64,000 bases of DNA from Sphaerotilus hippei (GCF_003201595.1 NZ_QJJS01000001.1:370015-434014); one strand, 5' to 3'; positions 7,511 to 22,048 are shown, counted from the first letter of the stretch. A program made the numbers and translations. The notes: a model not told the origin generated them from the letters alone.

Positions 7511-9372
7511 TCACCCGTGCTCGACCTCGACCGCCGGGTAGGTGTGCCTCGCCTGGCGGGCCTGCTCGGTCAGCGCCTCGACGGTCAGCAGCTCGGGCTG
7601 GTGGAAGAAGTAGCCCTGGCCCCACTGCACGCCCAGGTCGGCCAGCAGCCGGGCCACCGGCTCGGTCTCGACGAACTCGGCCACCACCGGCTTTTCCAGC
7701 AGCCGGGCCATGTCGACCATCGAGCGCACCATCACCTGGTGGGATGCATCGGTCTGCATGTCGCGCACGAACAGGCCGTCGATCTTCAGGGTGTCGAAGG
7801 GCAGCTCGCGCAGGTAGGTGAAGGAGGCGTAGCCGGAGCCGAAGTCGTCGAGCGAGAAGCGGCAGCCCAGCGTGCGCAGCGTCTGCATGAAGGTGCGCGC
7901 GTGGTCGAGGTTGGTGATCGCCTCGGTCTCGGTCAGCTCGAAGCACAGCAGGTCCGGACGCACGCGGTGCCGGGTCAGCAGCTGGGCCACGTGGGCGGCC
8001 AGTCCAGGTTCGCGCAGCGAGATCGCCGACAGGTTCAGCGTCACCTGGCCCAGGCTGGCCTGCAGCGCGGGGTGCTGGCCCAGCAGCTCCAGCACCCGGG
8101 CCAGCATCCAGCGGTCGATCTCGCCGATCAGGTGGAAACGCTCGGCCGGCGAGATGAACTGGCCGGGCGAGACCAGCAGGTTGGTCTTCGGGTCCCACAG
8201 CCGCACCAGCGCCTCGACCCGCAGCGGCGTGTGGGCGCCGCTGTCGGTCAGGCCCAGCGGGTGCAGGCGCTGGAAGAAGACACGGAAACGGTCCTGGCGC
8301 AGGGCATCGAGCAGCACCAGCGCCCAGTTGACCGTCTCGCGGTGGGCATTGGCCGCGGCGGTGGCCTGGGTGTACCAGCGCAGCCCGCCGCGGCCTTCAC
8401 GCTTGGCGAGGTAGGCGGTCTCGTCGGCCATCTGCATCAGCTGGTCGAAGCTGACCTGATCACGCCCCAGCGGCACGATGGCCACGGTCGCGGCCAGGCG
8501 GAAGCTGCGCTCGTTCCAGCGGAAGTCGAAGTCCTGCAGCGCCTTCAGGATCAGGCGCGCCAGCCCGCCGCCCTGGTCCGCCCCGGGGTCTTCGGTGACG
8601 ATGACGAACTGGTCACCGCCGACGCGGGCGAGGAAGTCGCTGCGGCCCATCAGGCCGGCCAGCGTGTCGGCGAACTGGCGCAGCAGCTCGTCGCCGGCGA
8701 TGCAGCCGCAGGTCTCGTTGACGAGGCGGAACTGGTCGATGTCGATCAGCATCATCACCGCCTGGCAGCCGGGCTCGGTCTGCATGCGGGCGAGCAGCTG
8801 CGAGGCGTGGGCGTCGAGCGCGCTGCGGTTGTAGAGCCGGGTGATGAAGTCGTGCGTGGCCAGGTAATTCAGCCGGTCCTGCATGTAGCGGCGCTCGTTG
8901 ATCTCCTGGCGCAGCTGCAGATTGGTGCGGGTCAGCTCGGCCGTGCGCTCGCGCACCTTGTCCTCCAGCACCCGGTTGAGCTCCTTGAGCTCGGCCAGCA
9001 GCGCCCGGCGCTCGAGCTGGTGGTTCACCCGCGCCCGCACCTCGTCGGCCTGGATGGGCTTGGTGATGTAGTCGGCCGCGCCGACCGAGAACCCCAGCGC
9101 GACATCGTCGGTGCGGGCGGTCACGAAGATCACCGGCAGGTCGGCCGTGTGCGGGTCGGCCTTCAGGCGGCGACAGACCTCGAAGCCGTCCATGCCCGGC
9201 ATCATCACGTCCAGCAGGATCAGGTCGGGCAGGTGGCGCGCGGCCAGCTCCAGGGCCCGGACCCCGCCGGTGGCCACGAGCAGGTCGGCGCCGCAGTCGG
9301 CCACGGTGGCGCTGAGCACGTCGATGTTCTGGGGCGTGTCGTCGACGATGAGGATCTTGGGGTTGAACAGGC

Positions 9373-9376
<4 letters not shown>
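7511..9376 (-). CDS. REC-GGDEF-EAL response regulator, probable c-di-GMP phosphodiesterase
   Basis: 621 residues. A receiver domain (residues ~8-120, phospho-acceptor D56 in LILLDVMMPGMDG) is followed by a coiled-coil linker, a GGDEF-like domain (~175-340) and an EAL domain (~355-610). The cyclase signature is GGDQF instead of GGDEF, so cyclase activity is doubtful; it may only bind GTP. The EAL domain keeps EALVR, ELTETE, DDFGSGYASF, LKIDG and E-x-VE, so it should hydrolyse c-di-GMP. The start overlaps the stop of the upstream hybrid kinase by 4 bp, and that kinase is its likely phosphodonor. The output is probably a switch between motile and attached growth. Confidence 0.92.
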
Positions 9377-12615
<3,239 letters not shown>

Positions 12616-12622
12616 GGGCAGC

Positions 12623-12636
12623 TTGATCTGGATCAG
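12623..12636. promoter_or_regulatory. FNR/Anr-like box between hybrid kinase and nrdJ
   Basis: TTGATCTGGATCAG matches TTGAT-N4-ATCAA at 9 of 10 positions. It lies 8 bp before the hybrid-kinase ATG (minus strand) and about 240 bp before nrdJ (plus strand). Its place next to the kinase start would fit repression of the kinase rather than activation; it could also help activate the nrdJ message, since a class II reductase works without oxygen. Confidence 0.5.
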
Positions 12637-12769
12637 GCGCTTGACCTGAACTGAAAAAATGAAGGTTAACTCACTGGTACCTCCATCGATGGCCCGGTCT
12701 AGCCACGTGTGTGGTGCAAGGGCTGCAGATCGTGAGCCTGACGCGCTAAAGTGAGCGGCTGATGCGGAT

Positions 12770-12798
12770 GGCCCCAGTGAGTTCGGGGGCCCATTTTT
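12770..12798 (+). terminator. Terminator-like hairpin in the nrdJ leader
   Basis: GGCCCC (12770-12775) pairs with GGGGCC (12786-12791), followed by CATTTTT and then a second T run at 12802-12807. It reads in the direction of nrdJ and ends about 75 bp before its ATG. It could terminate leader transcription (attenuation) if the nrdJ promoter lies upstream, or be harmless if the promoter is downstream. Confidence 0.45.
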
Positions 12799-12870
12799 GC
12801 TGTTTTTTCATTTGAAGCTCTCCAGGGGCCCTGCCCGGCGCCTTTGGAGGGCCTTTCCCGGAGACGATCC

Positions 12871-15855
12871 ATGTCCCTGCCCGATTCCCAGGCCGACACC
12901 ACCGCAGACCTGTTCGGTGCCCACGCCAAGGCGTCCGCTGCCGCTTTCCCCGGCCTGCCGGCCCAGGCCATCAGCGCCGAGGTGCTGATCGAGAAATACG
13001 CCAAGGGGGGGGAGACCACGGTCGTCGAGGTGCGCCGCCGGGTCGCGCAGGCGCTGGCCCAGGCGGAGGCGCCGGCCGAGCGGGACCGCTGGCAGGCCCG
13101 TTTCCTGTGGGCCCAGGAGCAGGGCTTCGTGCCGGCCGGGCGCATCGCGTCGGCGGCCGGCACCTCGCTGAGCGCCACGCTGATCAACTGTTTCGTCCAG
13201 CCGGTCGGCGATTCCATCGCCGAGCCCGAGGACGGTTTCCCGGGCATCTACACCGCGCTGACCGAGGCGGCCGAGACGATGCGCCGCGGCGGCGGGGTGG
13301 GCTACGACTTCTCGCGCATCCGTCCGGCCGGCGCCTGGGTCGGCTCGACCGAGAGCCATGCCTCCGGCCCGGTGAGCTACATGCGCGTGTTCGACCGCAG
13401 CTGCGAGACGGTCGAGTCCGCCGGGGCCCGGCGTGGCGCCCAGATGGGCGTGCTGCGCTGCGACCACCCGGACATCGAGACCTTCATCCACGCCAAGGAC
13501 TCCGGCGACCTGCGCAACTTCAACATCTCGGTGGGCGTGACCGACGCCTTCATGGCGGCGGTCGAGGCCGACGCCGAGATCGAGCTGGTCCACAAGGCCG
13601 AGCCCGGCGCCAAGCAGAAGGCCGCCGGCGCCTGCCAGCGCGCCGACGGCCTGTGGGCCTACCGCCGCGTGCCGGCCCGCGACCTGTGGGACCAGATCAT
13701 GCGCTCGACCTACGACCACGCCGAACCCGGCGTGCTCTTCCTCGACCGCATCAACGACGACAACAACCTGGGCTACTGCGAGACCATCGCGGCGACCAAC
13801 CCGTGCGCCGAGCAGCCGCTGCCGCCGTACGGCTGCTGCTGCCTCGGCTCGATCGACCTGACCCGCTTCGTGCGCCGGCCCTTCACGGCCGACGTGGCCT
13901 TCGACGAGGCGGCCTTCGCCGAGGTCTGCGCCGTCGCCACCCGCATGCTCGACAACGTGCTCGACGTCACCGTCTGGCCGCTGCCGGCGCAGGCCCAGGA
14001 GGCGGCCAACAAGCGCCGCGTCGGCCTGGGCTTCACCGGCCTGGGGGACGCGCTGGTGATGCTCGGCCTGCGCTACGACACGCCGGCCGCGCGCGACATG
14101 GCCCGCCACATCAGCGAGGTCATGCGCGACGCGGCCTACGTCGCCTCGTCGGACCTGGCGGCGGAGCGGGGCGCCTTCCCGCTGTTCAATGCCGACCTGT
14201 ACCTGAGCCGCGGCAGCTTCGCCTCGCGCCTGCCGGCGGCGGTGAAGGAGCGCATCCGCGCCCGCGGCCTGCGCAATTCGCACCTGCTGTCGATCGCGCC
14301 CACCGGCACCATCAGCCTGGCTTTCGCCGACAACGCCAGCAACGGCATCGAGCCCGCCTTCAGCTGGACCTACACCCGCAAGAAGCGCGAGGCTGACGGC
14401 AGCTTCAAGGAATACGCGGTCGAGGACCATGCCTGGCGTGTCTACCGCCACCTCAAGGGGCGTGAAGCCCCGCTGACCGATGCTTTCGTCACCGCGCTGG
14501 AGATGAGCGCCGAGGCCCATGCGCAGATGGTCGCCGCCGTCGCGCCGTGCATCGACACCGCGATCAGCAAGACGGTGAACGTGCCGGCCGACTACCCGTA
14601 CGAGGACTTCCAGGGCCTGTACCTGCAGGCCTGGAAGGCGGGGCTCAAGGGCCTGGCGACCTACCGGCCCAACAGCGTGCTCGGCTCGGTGCTGTCGGTC
14701 ACGCCGGCGCCGGCCCCGGTGGCCCAGCCCGCGCCGCTGACGGTGGAGGCCGACGCGGCCGATCCGGCCGCGGTGCCGGCGCTGTTCAACCAGCGCCTGC
14801 GCCTGGAGCGCCTGCCCCAGCCGGTGCTGGCCTCGCTGCGCTGGCCGAGCCGTCCGGACATGAGCGCCGGCAATCCGGCCTGGAGCTACATGATCCAGCA
14901 CCCGCACGGCGACTTCGCGCTGTTCGTCGGCGAGCTGCCGGCCGAGGCCGGTCCGGACGCCGGCCTGTTCGGCAAGACCCTGCCCTTCGAGGTCTGGGTC
15001 AACGGCGCCGAGCAGCCGCGCGGCCTGGGGGCGCTGGCCAAGACGCTGTCGATGGACATGCGCGCCAACGACCCGAGCTGGCTGCGCCTGAAGCTCGACG
15101 CGCTGGCCACGGTGGCCGAGGAGCGAGCCTTCGACATGCCCTTCCCGCCGTCGGGCGAGAAGAAGCTGTTCCCCGGCGTCGTGGCGGCCACCGCCGCGGT
15201 GATCCGCTGGCGCTGCGAGCAGCTGGGCGCGCTGCAGGAAGGGGGCGCCACGCCGGTGCTCGACGCGATGTTCAGCCGCGACGAGCCGCGCACCGGCACC
15301 GACGGCACGCTGGCCTGGGCGGTGGACATCCACAACCCGGCCACCGGCGAGCAGTTCACGCTGACGCTCAAGGAAGTGACGCTGCCCACGCCGGATGGCG
15401 GCCACGTCACGCGGCCCTGCGCGATCGGCTTCGCCGGCAACTACCCGCGGGCCTTCGACGGTCTGGCGCGCCTGCTGTCGCTGGACATGCGGGTGATCGA
15501 TCCAGCCTGGATCGGCATGAAGCTGCGCAAGCTGCTCAACGTCGGCGAGCCGCTGGGCCACTTCATGGCGCCGGTGCCGGGCCAGAAGCGCCAGCAAGTC
15601 TGGCCGAGCACGGTGGCCTACGTCGCCCGCCTGGTGATGCACCGCTACGCGATGCTGGGGGTGCTGACCGAAGACGGCCAGCCGGTCAGCGAGATGGGCG
15701 TGCTGGCCGCGCCCCAGGCGGCGGTGGCCCGGCCGGCCACCGGCCTGGCGCCCACGCCGGGGCGGCCGTGCCCTGAGTGCGGCAACGCGACCATGATCCA
15801 CAAGGACGGCTGCGACTTCTGCACCAGCTGCGGCTACGTGGGGGCCTGCGGTTGA
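12871..15855 (+). CDS. nrdJ: Adenosylcobalamin-dependent ribonucleotide reductase (class II)
   Basis: 994 residues. It reduces ribonucleotides to deoxyribonucleotides using a radical from adenosylcobalamin, so it works with or without oxygen. Seen: the CF-Q segment in [27 protein letters not shown], the active-site N-x-C-x-E motif [14 protein letters not shown] near residue 310, [12 protein letters not shown], and C-terminal Cys pairs CPEC and CTSC forming a zinc-ribbon-like tail that may pass electrons. Residues ~600-930 carry two tandem related segments (TSCPD-like). The ATG at 12871 is chosen because CGGAGA at 12859-12864 is well placed; an upstream in-frame codon at 12844 lacks support. 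No class I genes are in the window. Confidence 0.95.
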   Translation: MSLPDSQADTTADLFGAHAKASAAAFPGLPAQAISAEVLIEKYAKGGETTVVEVRRRVAQALAQAEAPAERDRWQARFLWAQEQGFVPAGRIASAAGTSLSATLINCFVQPVGDSIAEPEDGFPGIYTALTEAAETMRRGGGVGYDFSRIRPAGAWVGSTESHASGPVSYMRVFDRSCETVESAGARRGAQMGVLRCDHPDIETFIHAKDSGDLRNFNISVGVTDAFMAAVEADAEIELVHKAEPGAKQKAAGACQRADGLWAYRRVPARDLWDQIMRSTYDHAEPGVLFLDRINDDNNLGYCETIAATNPCAEQPLPPYGCCCLGSIDLTRFVRRPFTADVAFDEAAFAEVCAVATRMLDNVLDVTVWPLPAQAQEAANKRRVGLGFTGLGDALVMLGLRYDTPAARDMARHISEVMRDAAYVASSDLAAERGAFPLFNADLYLSRGSFASRLPAAVKERIRARGLRNSHLLSIAPTGTISLAFADNASNGIEPAFSWTYTRKKREADGSFKEYAVEDHAWRVYRHLKGREAPLTDAFVTALEMSAEAHAQMVAAVAPCIDTAISKTVNVPADYPYEDFQGLYLQAWKAGLKGLATYRPNSVLGSVLSVTPAPAPVAQPAPLTVEADAADPAAVPALFNQRLRLERLPQPVLASLRWPSRPDMSAGNPAWSYMIQHPHGDFALFVGELPAEAGPDAGLFGKTLPFEVWVNGAEQPRGLGALAKTLSMDMRANDPSWLRLKLDALATVAEERAFDMPFPPSGEKKLFPGVVAATAAVIRWRCEQLGALQEGGATPVLDAMFSRDEPRTGTDGTLAWAVDIHNPATGEQFTLTLKEVTLPTPDGGHVTRPCAIGFAGNYPRAFDGLARLLSLDMRVIDPAWIGMKLRKLLNVGEPLGHFMAPVPGQKRQQVWPSTVAYVARLVMHRYAMLGVLTEDGQPVSEMGVLAAPQAAVARPATGLAPTPGRPCPECGNATMIHKDGCDFCTSCGYVGACG

Positions 15856-15871
15856 ACGGCCCGCGAGCGGG

Positions 15872-17371
15872 ATGAGCGGCGCAGGCACGGATCCTGCGCC
15901 GTCCCGCCCGGGCCGCGGGGGCGGCGCTCGACGGAGATGGACGACGGTGCTGGCGCGAGCCTCCTTCCGGCAGCTGCTGCTGCTGGCCTTCCTGGGCATC
16001 TCGCTGCTGCTGGGGGCCGTGTCGCTCAGCGGCCTGCAGGTGCTGCAGGGCCTGATGTCGCAGAGCCGCGAGGCGGCGGTCCAGGCCGTGGGCCTGAACA
16101 ACGCCACCCAGGGGCTGGCCGAGCGCAGCACGGACATGGAGCGCTCGGCGCGCCAGTACCTGGTGCTCGGCGACGACACGCTGCGCCAGCGCTTCGATGC
16201 GGCGGCCAACGAGGCCCAGCAGTTGCTGCAGCCGCTGGTGGCCTCGGCCGACTTCGCCGTGCCGGCGGCGCAGTGGCTCACCTCGCTGACCCGCATCCGC
16301 ACGCAGATCGCCGATCACCGCATCGGGGTGTCGGCCCGCGAGCAGTCGGTGGCCGAGGAGTTCCGCACCCTGGAAGGGCTGACCCGCACGCTGCGGGCGC
16401 AGGTCGAGGACGTCATCGCCGACCGCAACCGTGCGCTGCAGGACGCGCTGGAAGACCGCCGCAGCCTGCTGACGCAGCAGGTGCTGGCGGCCATCGTGCT
16501 GGCGGCGCTGGCCGCCTTCGGCTTCGGCCTCTGGCTGACCCGGCCGCTGCGCCGGCTGCAGGGCGCGATCGTCGCGCTGGGGGAGAACCAGCTCGATGCA
16601 CCCGTGGCCATCTCCGGTCCGGCCGACCTGCGCCGCCTGGGCGAGCAGCTCGAGTGGCTGCGGCTGCGGCTCACCGAGCTGGACTCGGACAAGGCGCGTT
16701 TCCTGCGCCACATCTCGCATGAGCTGAAGACGCCGCTGGCGGCCCTGCGCGAGGGCGTGTCGCTGCTGCAGGAGGGCGTGGGCGGGCCGCTGAGCGACGA
16801 CCAGCGCGAGATCATGAGCATCCTGGTCCAGAACACCAGCCAGCTGCAGCGCCAGATCGAGGACCTGCTGAGCTTCAATGCCGCCGCCTTCGATGCGCGG
16901 CGGCTGCAGCGCCGCCGCACCGACGTGCCCACCCTCGTGCGCCAGGTGGTCGAGTCGCAGCGCCTGCAGTGGCAGGCCCGCCAGCTCGACGTGCAGGTGG
17001 CGGGGGTCTCGGTCAGCCTGCCGCTCGATCCGGTCAAGCTCAGCACGGCGCTGGGCAACCTGATGTCCAACGCGATCCGCTTCAGCCCGACCGGCGGGGC
17101 CATCCGCTGGCGGGTCGACGCCGGCGACGGCGAAGTGCGCATCCGCATCAGCGACGCCGGGCCTGGCATCGCGCCGGCCGACCTCGGGCGCATCTTCGAG
17201 CCGTTCTACCGCGGTGCCGTGCAGCCGGAGGCGCTGCCCCGGGGCAGCGGCGTCGGCCTGTCCATCGTCCAGGAGATCGTCGCCGGTCATGGGGGCCGCA
17301 TCACGCTGGAGCCCCAGACCCCCGGCGCCTGCTTCTGCATCCACCTTCCCCTTCGAGCCTCCGATGCCTGA
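15872..17371 (+). CDS. glrK: Sensor histidine kinase, GlrK/QseE-like
   Basis: 499 residues. Two membrane segments (about residues 30-52 and 205-225) flank a helical periplasmic sensor domain; then HAMP, HisKA (HISHELKTPLAALREGVSLL, His near 284), and HATPase_c with NLMSNAIRFSPTGG, DAGPGIAP and GSGVGLSIVQEIVAGHGG. The kinase, lipoprotein, sigma-54 activator order is the same as glrK-qseG-glrR (qseEGF) of enterobacteria, where the kinase senses envelope stress and phosphorylates GlrR. The start 16 bp after nrdJ makes read-through from nrdJ possible. Its stop overlaps the lipoprotein gene by 8 bp. Confidence 0.88.
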   Translation: MSGAGTDPAPSRPGRGGGARRRWTTVLARASFRQLLLLAFLGISLLLGAVSLSGLQVLQGLMSQSREAAVQAVGLNNATQGLAERSTDMERSARQYLVLGDDTLRQRFDAAANEAQQLLQPLVASADFAVPAAQWLTSLTRIRTQIADHRIGVSAREQSVAEEFRTLEGLTRTLRAQVEDVIADRNRALQDALEDRRSLLTQQVLAAIVLAALAAFGFGLWLTRPLRRLQGAIVALGENQLDAPVAISGPADLRRLGEQLEWLRLRLTELDSDKARFLRHISHELKTPLAALREGVSLLQEGVGGPLSDDQREIMSILVQNTSQLQRQIEDLLSFNAAAFDARRLQRRRTDVPTLVRQVVESQRLQWQARQLDVQVAGVSVSLPLDPVKLSTALGNLMSNAIRFSPTGGAIRWRVDAGDGEVRIRISDAGPGIAPADLGRIFEPFYRGAVQPEALPRGSGVGLSIVQEIVAGHGGRITLEPQTPGACFCIHLPLRASDA

Positions 17372-18058
17372 TCCCGCCGCCGAGTCCGCCGCGTGCCTGT
17401 CCTGTCCTCCCGGGTCTCGCCGGGGCCTGATGCTGGCTGCATCGATGCTGCTGTCCGCCTGTGGCGGGCTGCAGGCGGTGCAGGAGTCGCCCGGGCCGGG
17501 GCCCGCACCGTCCGCCGCGTCGGGCGAGGCGGTGGTCGCGGCGATGCAGGCCGCGGCCAGCGCCGTGCGGGCCGCCCCGGGGCCGGCGCCGCGCGAGGCG
17601 CCTGAACCGGCGCCGTCGGTGCCGGTCGATCCCCCGGCGCCGCAGCTGCTGCTGCAGTGGCATGACGAGCTGCGTCAGCTGCCGGGCGATGCGCTGCAGC
17701 GCGAGATCGGCCGCCTCGGTGATGCGGCCGCGCCGGGTGCGGCCCCGGGGCCGGCCATGCGCCTGGCCCTGGCGCTGACGAGCACCCGCAACCCGGCCGA
17801 CCTGCCGCGGGCGATCGCCCTGCTGGAGCAGTTGCAGCGCAGCAGCCATGCCGATGCGCCCGCCTGGCGCGGCTGGGCGCGCCTGCTGGGCGCGCGCCTG
17901 CAGGAGCAGCGCCGCGCGGACGAGGCGGTCGAGCGCCTGTCGCTGCAGCTGCGCGACAGCCAGCGCCGCATCGACCAGCTCAACGACAAGCTCGAGGCCC
18001 TGAAGGCGATCGAGCGCAGCCTGACCATGCCGCGACCGGCGACCTCGGGCAACGGGAG

Positions 18059-18062
<4 letters not shown>
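17364..18062 (+). CDS. QseG-like outer-membrane lipoprotein
   Basis: 232 residues. The N-terminus has a basic RR pair, a hydrophobic stretch (LMLAASMLLSACGG) and a lipobox LLSAC, so it should be cleaved and lipidated at that Cys. A Pro/Ala-rich linker follows, then helical segments ending in a coiled coil (LRDSQRRIDQLNDKLEALKA). In enterobacteria QseG sits in the outer membrane and interacts with the kinase of this system; identity here rests on position and architecture more than on sequence. The ATG at 17364 lies inside the kinase 3' end; a later ATG at 17430 would remove the basic region. Stop and next start overlap. Confidence 0.75.
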
Positions 18063-19453
<1,391 letters not shown>

Positions 19454-19474
19454 CGACAGGATTTTTCCCTTCCA

Positions 19475-19487
19475 CATCAACCACTTG
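19475..19487. promoter_or_regulatory. IHF-like site
   Basis: CATCAACCACTTG matches the IHF core WATCAA-N4-TTR except at the first base, with a T-rich stretch just upstream (19461-19470). It lies between GlrR box 1 and the sigma-54 promoter, where DNA bending is normally needed. Confidence 0.4.
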
Positions 19488-19517
19488 CATCCGCTGGCCG
19501 GATGAGGGTGGCGAGCT

Positions 19518-19535
19518 TGTCGCCGCAAGGCGACG
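19518..19535. promoter_or_regulatory. GlrR box 2 (TGTC-N10-GACG)
   Basis: TGTC at 19518-19521 and GACG at 19532-19535, 10 bp apart, within the inverted repeat GTCGCC-GCAA-GGCGAC. It matches the GlrR consensus at 7 of 8 positions and lies 77 bp (about seven helical turns) downstream of box 1. Confidence 0.5.
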
Positions 19536-19543
19536 CTTTGAGA

Positions 19544-19576
19544 CCCCGGAAACCGTGTTTTCGGGGCTTTTTTTTG
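19544..19576 (+). terminator. Rho-independent terminator after glrR
   Basis: CCCCGGAAA (19544-19552) pairs with TTTTCGGGG (19558-19566), one G-T pair included, followed by C and a run of eight or nine T. It ends the nrdJ/glrK-glrR transcript and insulates the sigma-54 promoter that starts 33 bp later. Confidence 0.85.
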
Positions 19577-19608
19577 CAAGTGCTTGATCCGTAAGCGATT
19601 TTTTTTGC

Positions 19609-19624
19609 TGGCACAGGGTTTGCC
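19609..19624 (+). promoter_or_regulatory. Sigma-54 promoter in front of opgH
   Basis: TGGCAC-AGGGT-TTGC: GG at 19610-19611 and GC at 19622-19623 are exactly 10 bp apart, and the flanks match the -24/-12 consensus nearly perfectly. Transcription should start near 19635 and read the small ORF and opgH. GlrR boxes and an IHF-like site lie upstream at enhancer distances. Confidence 0.8.
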
Positions 19625-19676
19625 CTAGAGGGTGGGCGGGGCCATCCGGCCGCGCCTACCGGACTGGAGGTCTGCC

Positions 19677-19871
19677 GTGGTGATGACATCTGTACTTGCC
19701 CCCCTGTCGCAGCGTGGCCTGTCGCCGCGGCTGTGCGTGGCGGGCGCCCGCCTGCTCTTCTGCGTCTGCACCGGCGTGCTGCTGGTGATGTCGGTTCCGG
19801 GCGAGACCTGGGCCGGCGTGATGCCGGTGGCCGACCCGGCCGCCTCGTCGTGCTCCCTGATGACCCGGTGA
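19677..19871 (+). CDS. Small ORF with signal-peptide-like segment, coupled to opgH
   Basis: About 64 residues from GTG 19677, or 62 from ATG 19683. GGAGG at 19666-19670 favours the GTG. The middle is hydrophobic (LLFCVCTGVLLVMSV) and ends in a possible cleavage site TWAGVM, so the product is probably exported or a small membrane protein. Its stop overlaps an in-frame GTG of opgH (GTGA at 19868-19871), which suggests translational coupling. In many bacteria opgG stands before opgH; this ORF is too short to be OpgG and might be a leader peptide or a remnant. Function unknown. Confidence 0.5.
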   Translation: MVMTSVLAPLSQRGLSPRLCVAGARLLFCVCTGVLLVMSVPGETWAGVMPVADPAASSCSLMTR

Positions 19872-19879
19872 ACCCCGAC

Positions 19880-22048
19880 ATGGATACCCTGCGTTCCTCT
19901 TCTTCGCCCGCCACGGGCATGCCGCCGATCCGCCGCGGCTCGATGGTGCCGCTGCCCTGGCTGGGCCTGGCCCGCCGCCTGCGCGGCGAGACCGCGCCGG
20001 CCGATGCCCCCTGGCGCCACAGCGCGCAGGCGCTGGCCGTGCAGCCGCAGGCCTGGGAGGGCGTGGCCCGGCAGCGTCGCCGCTGGCTGCTGTTCTGGGT
20101 GCTGCTGTCGACGGCCTTCGTCGCGACCGTGCTGTGGTCGGTGCAGCCGGCCGAGGGCTCGGTGGGGCTGCAGGTGGCCCAGATGGCTCTGTTCACGCTG
20201 CTGTTCGCCTGGGTGGCGGCCGGCTGCGTCACCGCGGTGATGGGTTTCCTGGTGACGCTGCGTGGCGACGCGCATGCGATGTCGGCCCGCCGCGCCGGCA
20301 CCGCACCGATCGACGACGAGGCGCGCACCGCCATCATCATGCCGATCTGCAACGAGGACGTGGCGACGGTCTTCGCCGGCCTGCGGGCGACCTGCGAGTC
20401 GCTGGCGCAGACCGGCGAGCAGCGTGCCTTCGACGTGTTCGTGCTGTCGGACAGCAACCGGCCGGAGCTGCGCTCGGCCGAGCTGGCCGCTTGGCAGTCG
20501 CTGCGCGAGACGCTGCAGGCCGCGGGCAATGCGGTGCAGGTGCACTACCGCTGGCGCCAGCACCGCACCCGCCGCAAGGCCGGCAACGTGGCCGATTTCT
20601 GCCGCCGCTGGGGCCGTGCCTTCCGCTACATGGTGGTGCTCGATGCCGACAGCGTCATGAGCGGCGAGAGCCTGGTCACCCTGGTGCGCCTGATGGAGCA
20701 TCATCCGAACGCCGGCATCCTGCAGACCGCTCCGCGCGCCTGCGGCCATGCGACGCTGCATGCCCGGGCCCAGCAGTTCGCCAGCCGCGTCACCGGCCGG
20801 CTGTTCACCGCCGGCATGCAGTTCTGGCAGCTGGGCGAGGCCCACTACTGGGGCCACAACGCCATCATCCGCATCGAGCCGTTCATGAAGCACTGCGCGC
20901 TGGCCTCGCTGCCGGGCACCGGTGCGCTGGCGGGCGAGATCCTGTCGCATGACTTCGTCGAGGCCGCGCTGATGCGCCGCGCCGGCTACGAGGTCTGGCT
21001 GGTCAACGACCTGGAGGGCAGCTTCGAGCAGCAGCCGCCGCACCTGCTGGCCGAGCTGCAGCGCGACCGCCGCTGGTGCATGGGCAATCTGCAGAACGCC
21101 CGCCTGATCAGCGAGCCGGGCCTGCACGGGGTGCACCGGGCCATGCTGTTCACCGGCGCGATGGCCTATGTGTCGGCGCCGCTGTGGCTGCTCTACGTGG
21201 CGCTGGGCGCGCTGCTGTGGTCGATGGGCGGCCGTTCGCCCGAGGCGCCGCTTGGCCTGTTCGCCCATGAAGGCGCGGCGCTGCTGTGGCTGGTGACCGG
21301 CACGATGCTGGTGCTGCCGCGGGTGCTGGGGGTGCTGGCCATCGTCTGGAACGGCGAGCAGGCCGCTCATGGTGGGGCGCTGAAGCTGGTGGGCAGCTCG
21401 GTGTTCGAGGCGCTGCTGTCGATGCTGCAGGCCCCGCTGCGCATGGCGGCCCACAGCCTGTTCGTGATCGGCGGGCTGACCGGCTGGGCGCTGGAATGGA
21501 AGTCGCCTCCGCGCGACGCCACCGACGTGCCCTGGTCGCAGGCCGCTCGCCAGTTCGGCGGGCTGTCGCTGCTGGTGGCCGGCGTGCTGGCGGCCGTGGC
21601 CTGGGTCGCGCCCGAGGCCGTGGGCTGGCTGCTGCCGATGGGTCTGCCCGTGCTGCTGGCCGTGCCCTTCACCGTGTGGTGCAGCCGCGAGGCGCTGGGC
21701 GCACGCTGGCGTGATGCCGGCTGGCTGGTGATCCCGGAAGAGGCCCGGTCGCCCGTGGTGCTGCAGCGGGCCTGGTCCTATGCCCGCGAGCCGATGCGTC
21801 CGGCGCCCCTGCCGGGCCTGAGCGGTGACCTGCAGCGGCTGGCCCAGCTGGTGCTGCAGGCGGTCGGGCCGCGCCGCACCGGCGCCGGCCTGCGCGGCCG
21901 GCTGCGCCAGACGCAGGTGCGCCAGCTGGCGCTGGGCGCCGCCGGCTCGTTGCCGGTGCGTGAGCAGATGCGTTTCCTCAGCGAGCCGCACAGCCTGCGC
22001 CTGCTGCATGCCGCGATGGTCGGCTCCGCCGGACACGCCGCCAGCTGA
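19880..22048 (+). CDS. opgH: OpgH, glucans biosynthesis glucosyltransferase
   Basis: 722 residues. An inner-membrane GT2 glycosyltransferase that builds the beta-1,2-linked backbone of osmoregulated periplasmic glucans from UDP-glucose. Family marks: GMPPIRRGSMVP near the N-terminus, two membrane segments, then IMPICNED, VLDADSVMSG, the acidic SHDFVEAALMRR and the QxxRW-type LQRDRRWCMGNLQ, followed by several more membrane segments. It is shorter than the ~850-residue enterobacterial protein. The ATG at 19880 is used; a GTG at 19868 overlapping the upstream stop is an alternative. No opgG is nearby. A sigma-54 promoter 245 bp upstream probably drives it. Confidence 0.93.
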   Translation: MDTLRSSSSPATGMPPIRRGSMVPLPWLGLARRLRGETAPADAPWRHSAQALAVQPQAWEGVARQRRRWLLFWVLLSTAFVATVLWSVQPAEGSVGLQVAQMALFTLLFAWVAAGCVTAVMGFLVTLRGDAHAMSARRAGTAPIDDEARTAIIMPICNEDVATVFAGLRATCESLAQTGEQRAFDVFVLSDSNRPELRSAELAAWQSLRETLQAAGNAVQVHYRWRQHRTRRKAGNVADFCRRWGRAFRYMVVLDADSVMSGESLVTLVRLMEHHPNAGILQTAPRACGHATLHARAQQFASRVTGRLFTAGMQFWQLGEAHYWGHNAIIRIEPFMKHCALASLPGTGALAGEILSHDFVEAALMRRAGYEVWLVNDLEGSFEQQPPHLLAELQRDRRWCMGNLQNARLISEPGLHGVHRAMLFTGAMAYVSAPLWLLYVALGALLWSMGGRSPEAPLGLFAHEGAALLWLVTGTMLVLPRVLGVLAIVWNGEQAAHGGALKLVGSSVFEALLSMLQAPLRMAAHSLFVIGGLTGWALEWKSPPRDATDVPWSQAARQFGGLSLLVAGVLAAVAWVAPEAVGWLLPMGLPVLLAVPFTVWCSREALGARWRDAGWLVIPEEARSPVVLQRAWSYAREPMRPAPLPGLSGDLQRLAQLVLQAVGPRRTGAGLRGRLRQTQVRQLALGAAGSLPVREQMRFLSEPHSLRLLHAAMVGSAGHAAS

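Noticed and set aside
12616..12870. Possible cobalamin riboswitch before the B12-dependent reductase
   Set aside because: I looked for a B12 box and the conserved core but found only a terminator-like hairpin. Not enough for a riboswitch call.
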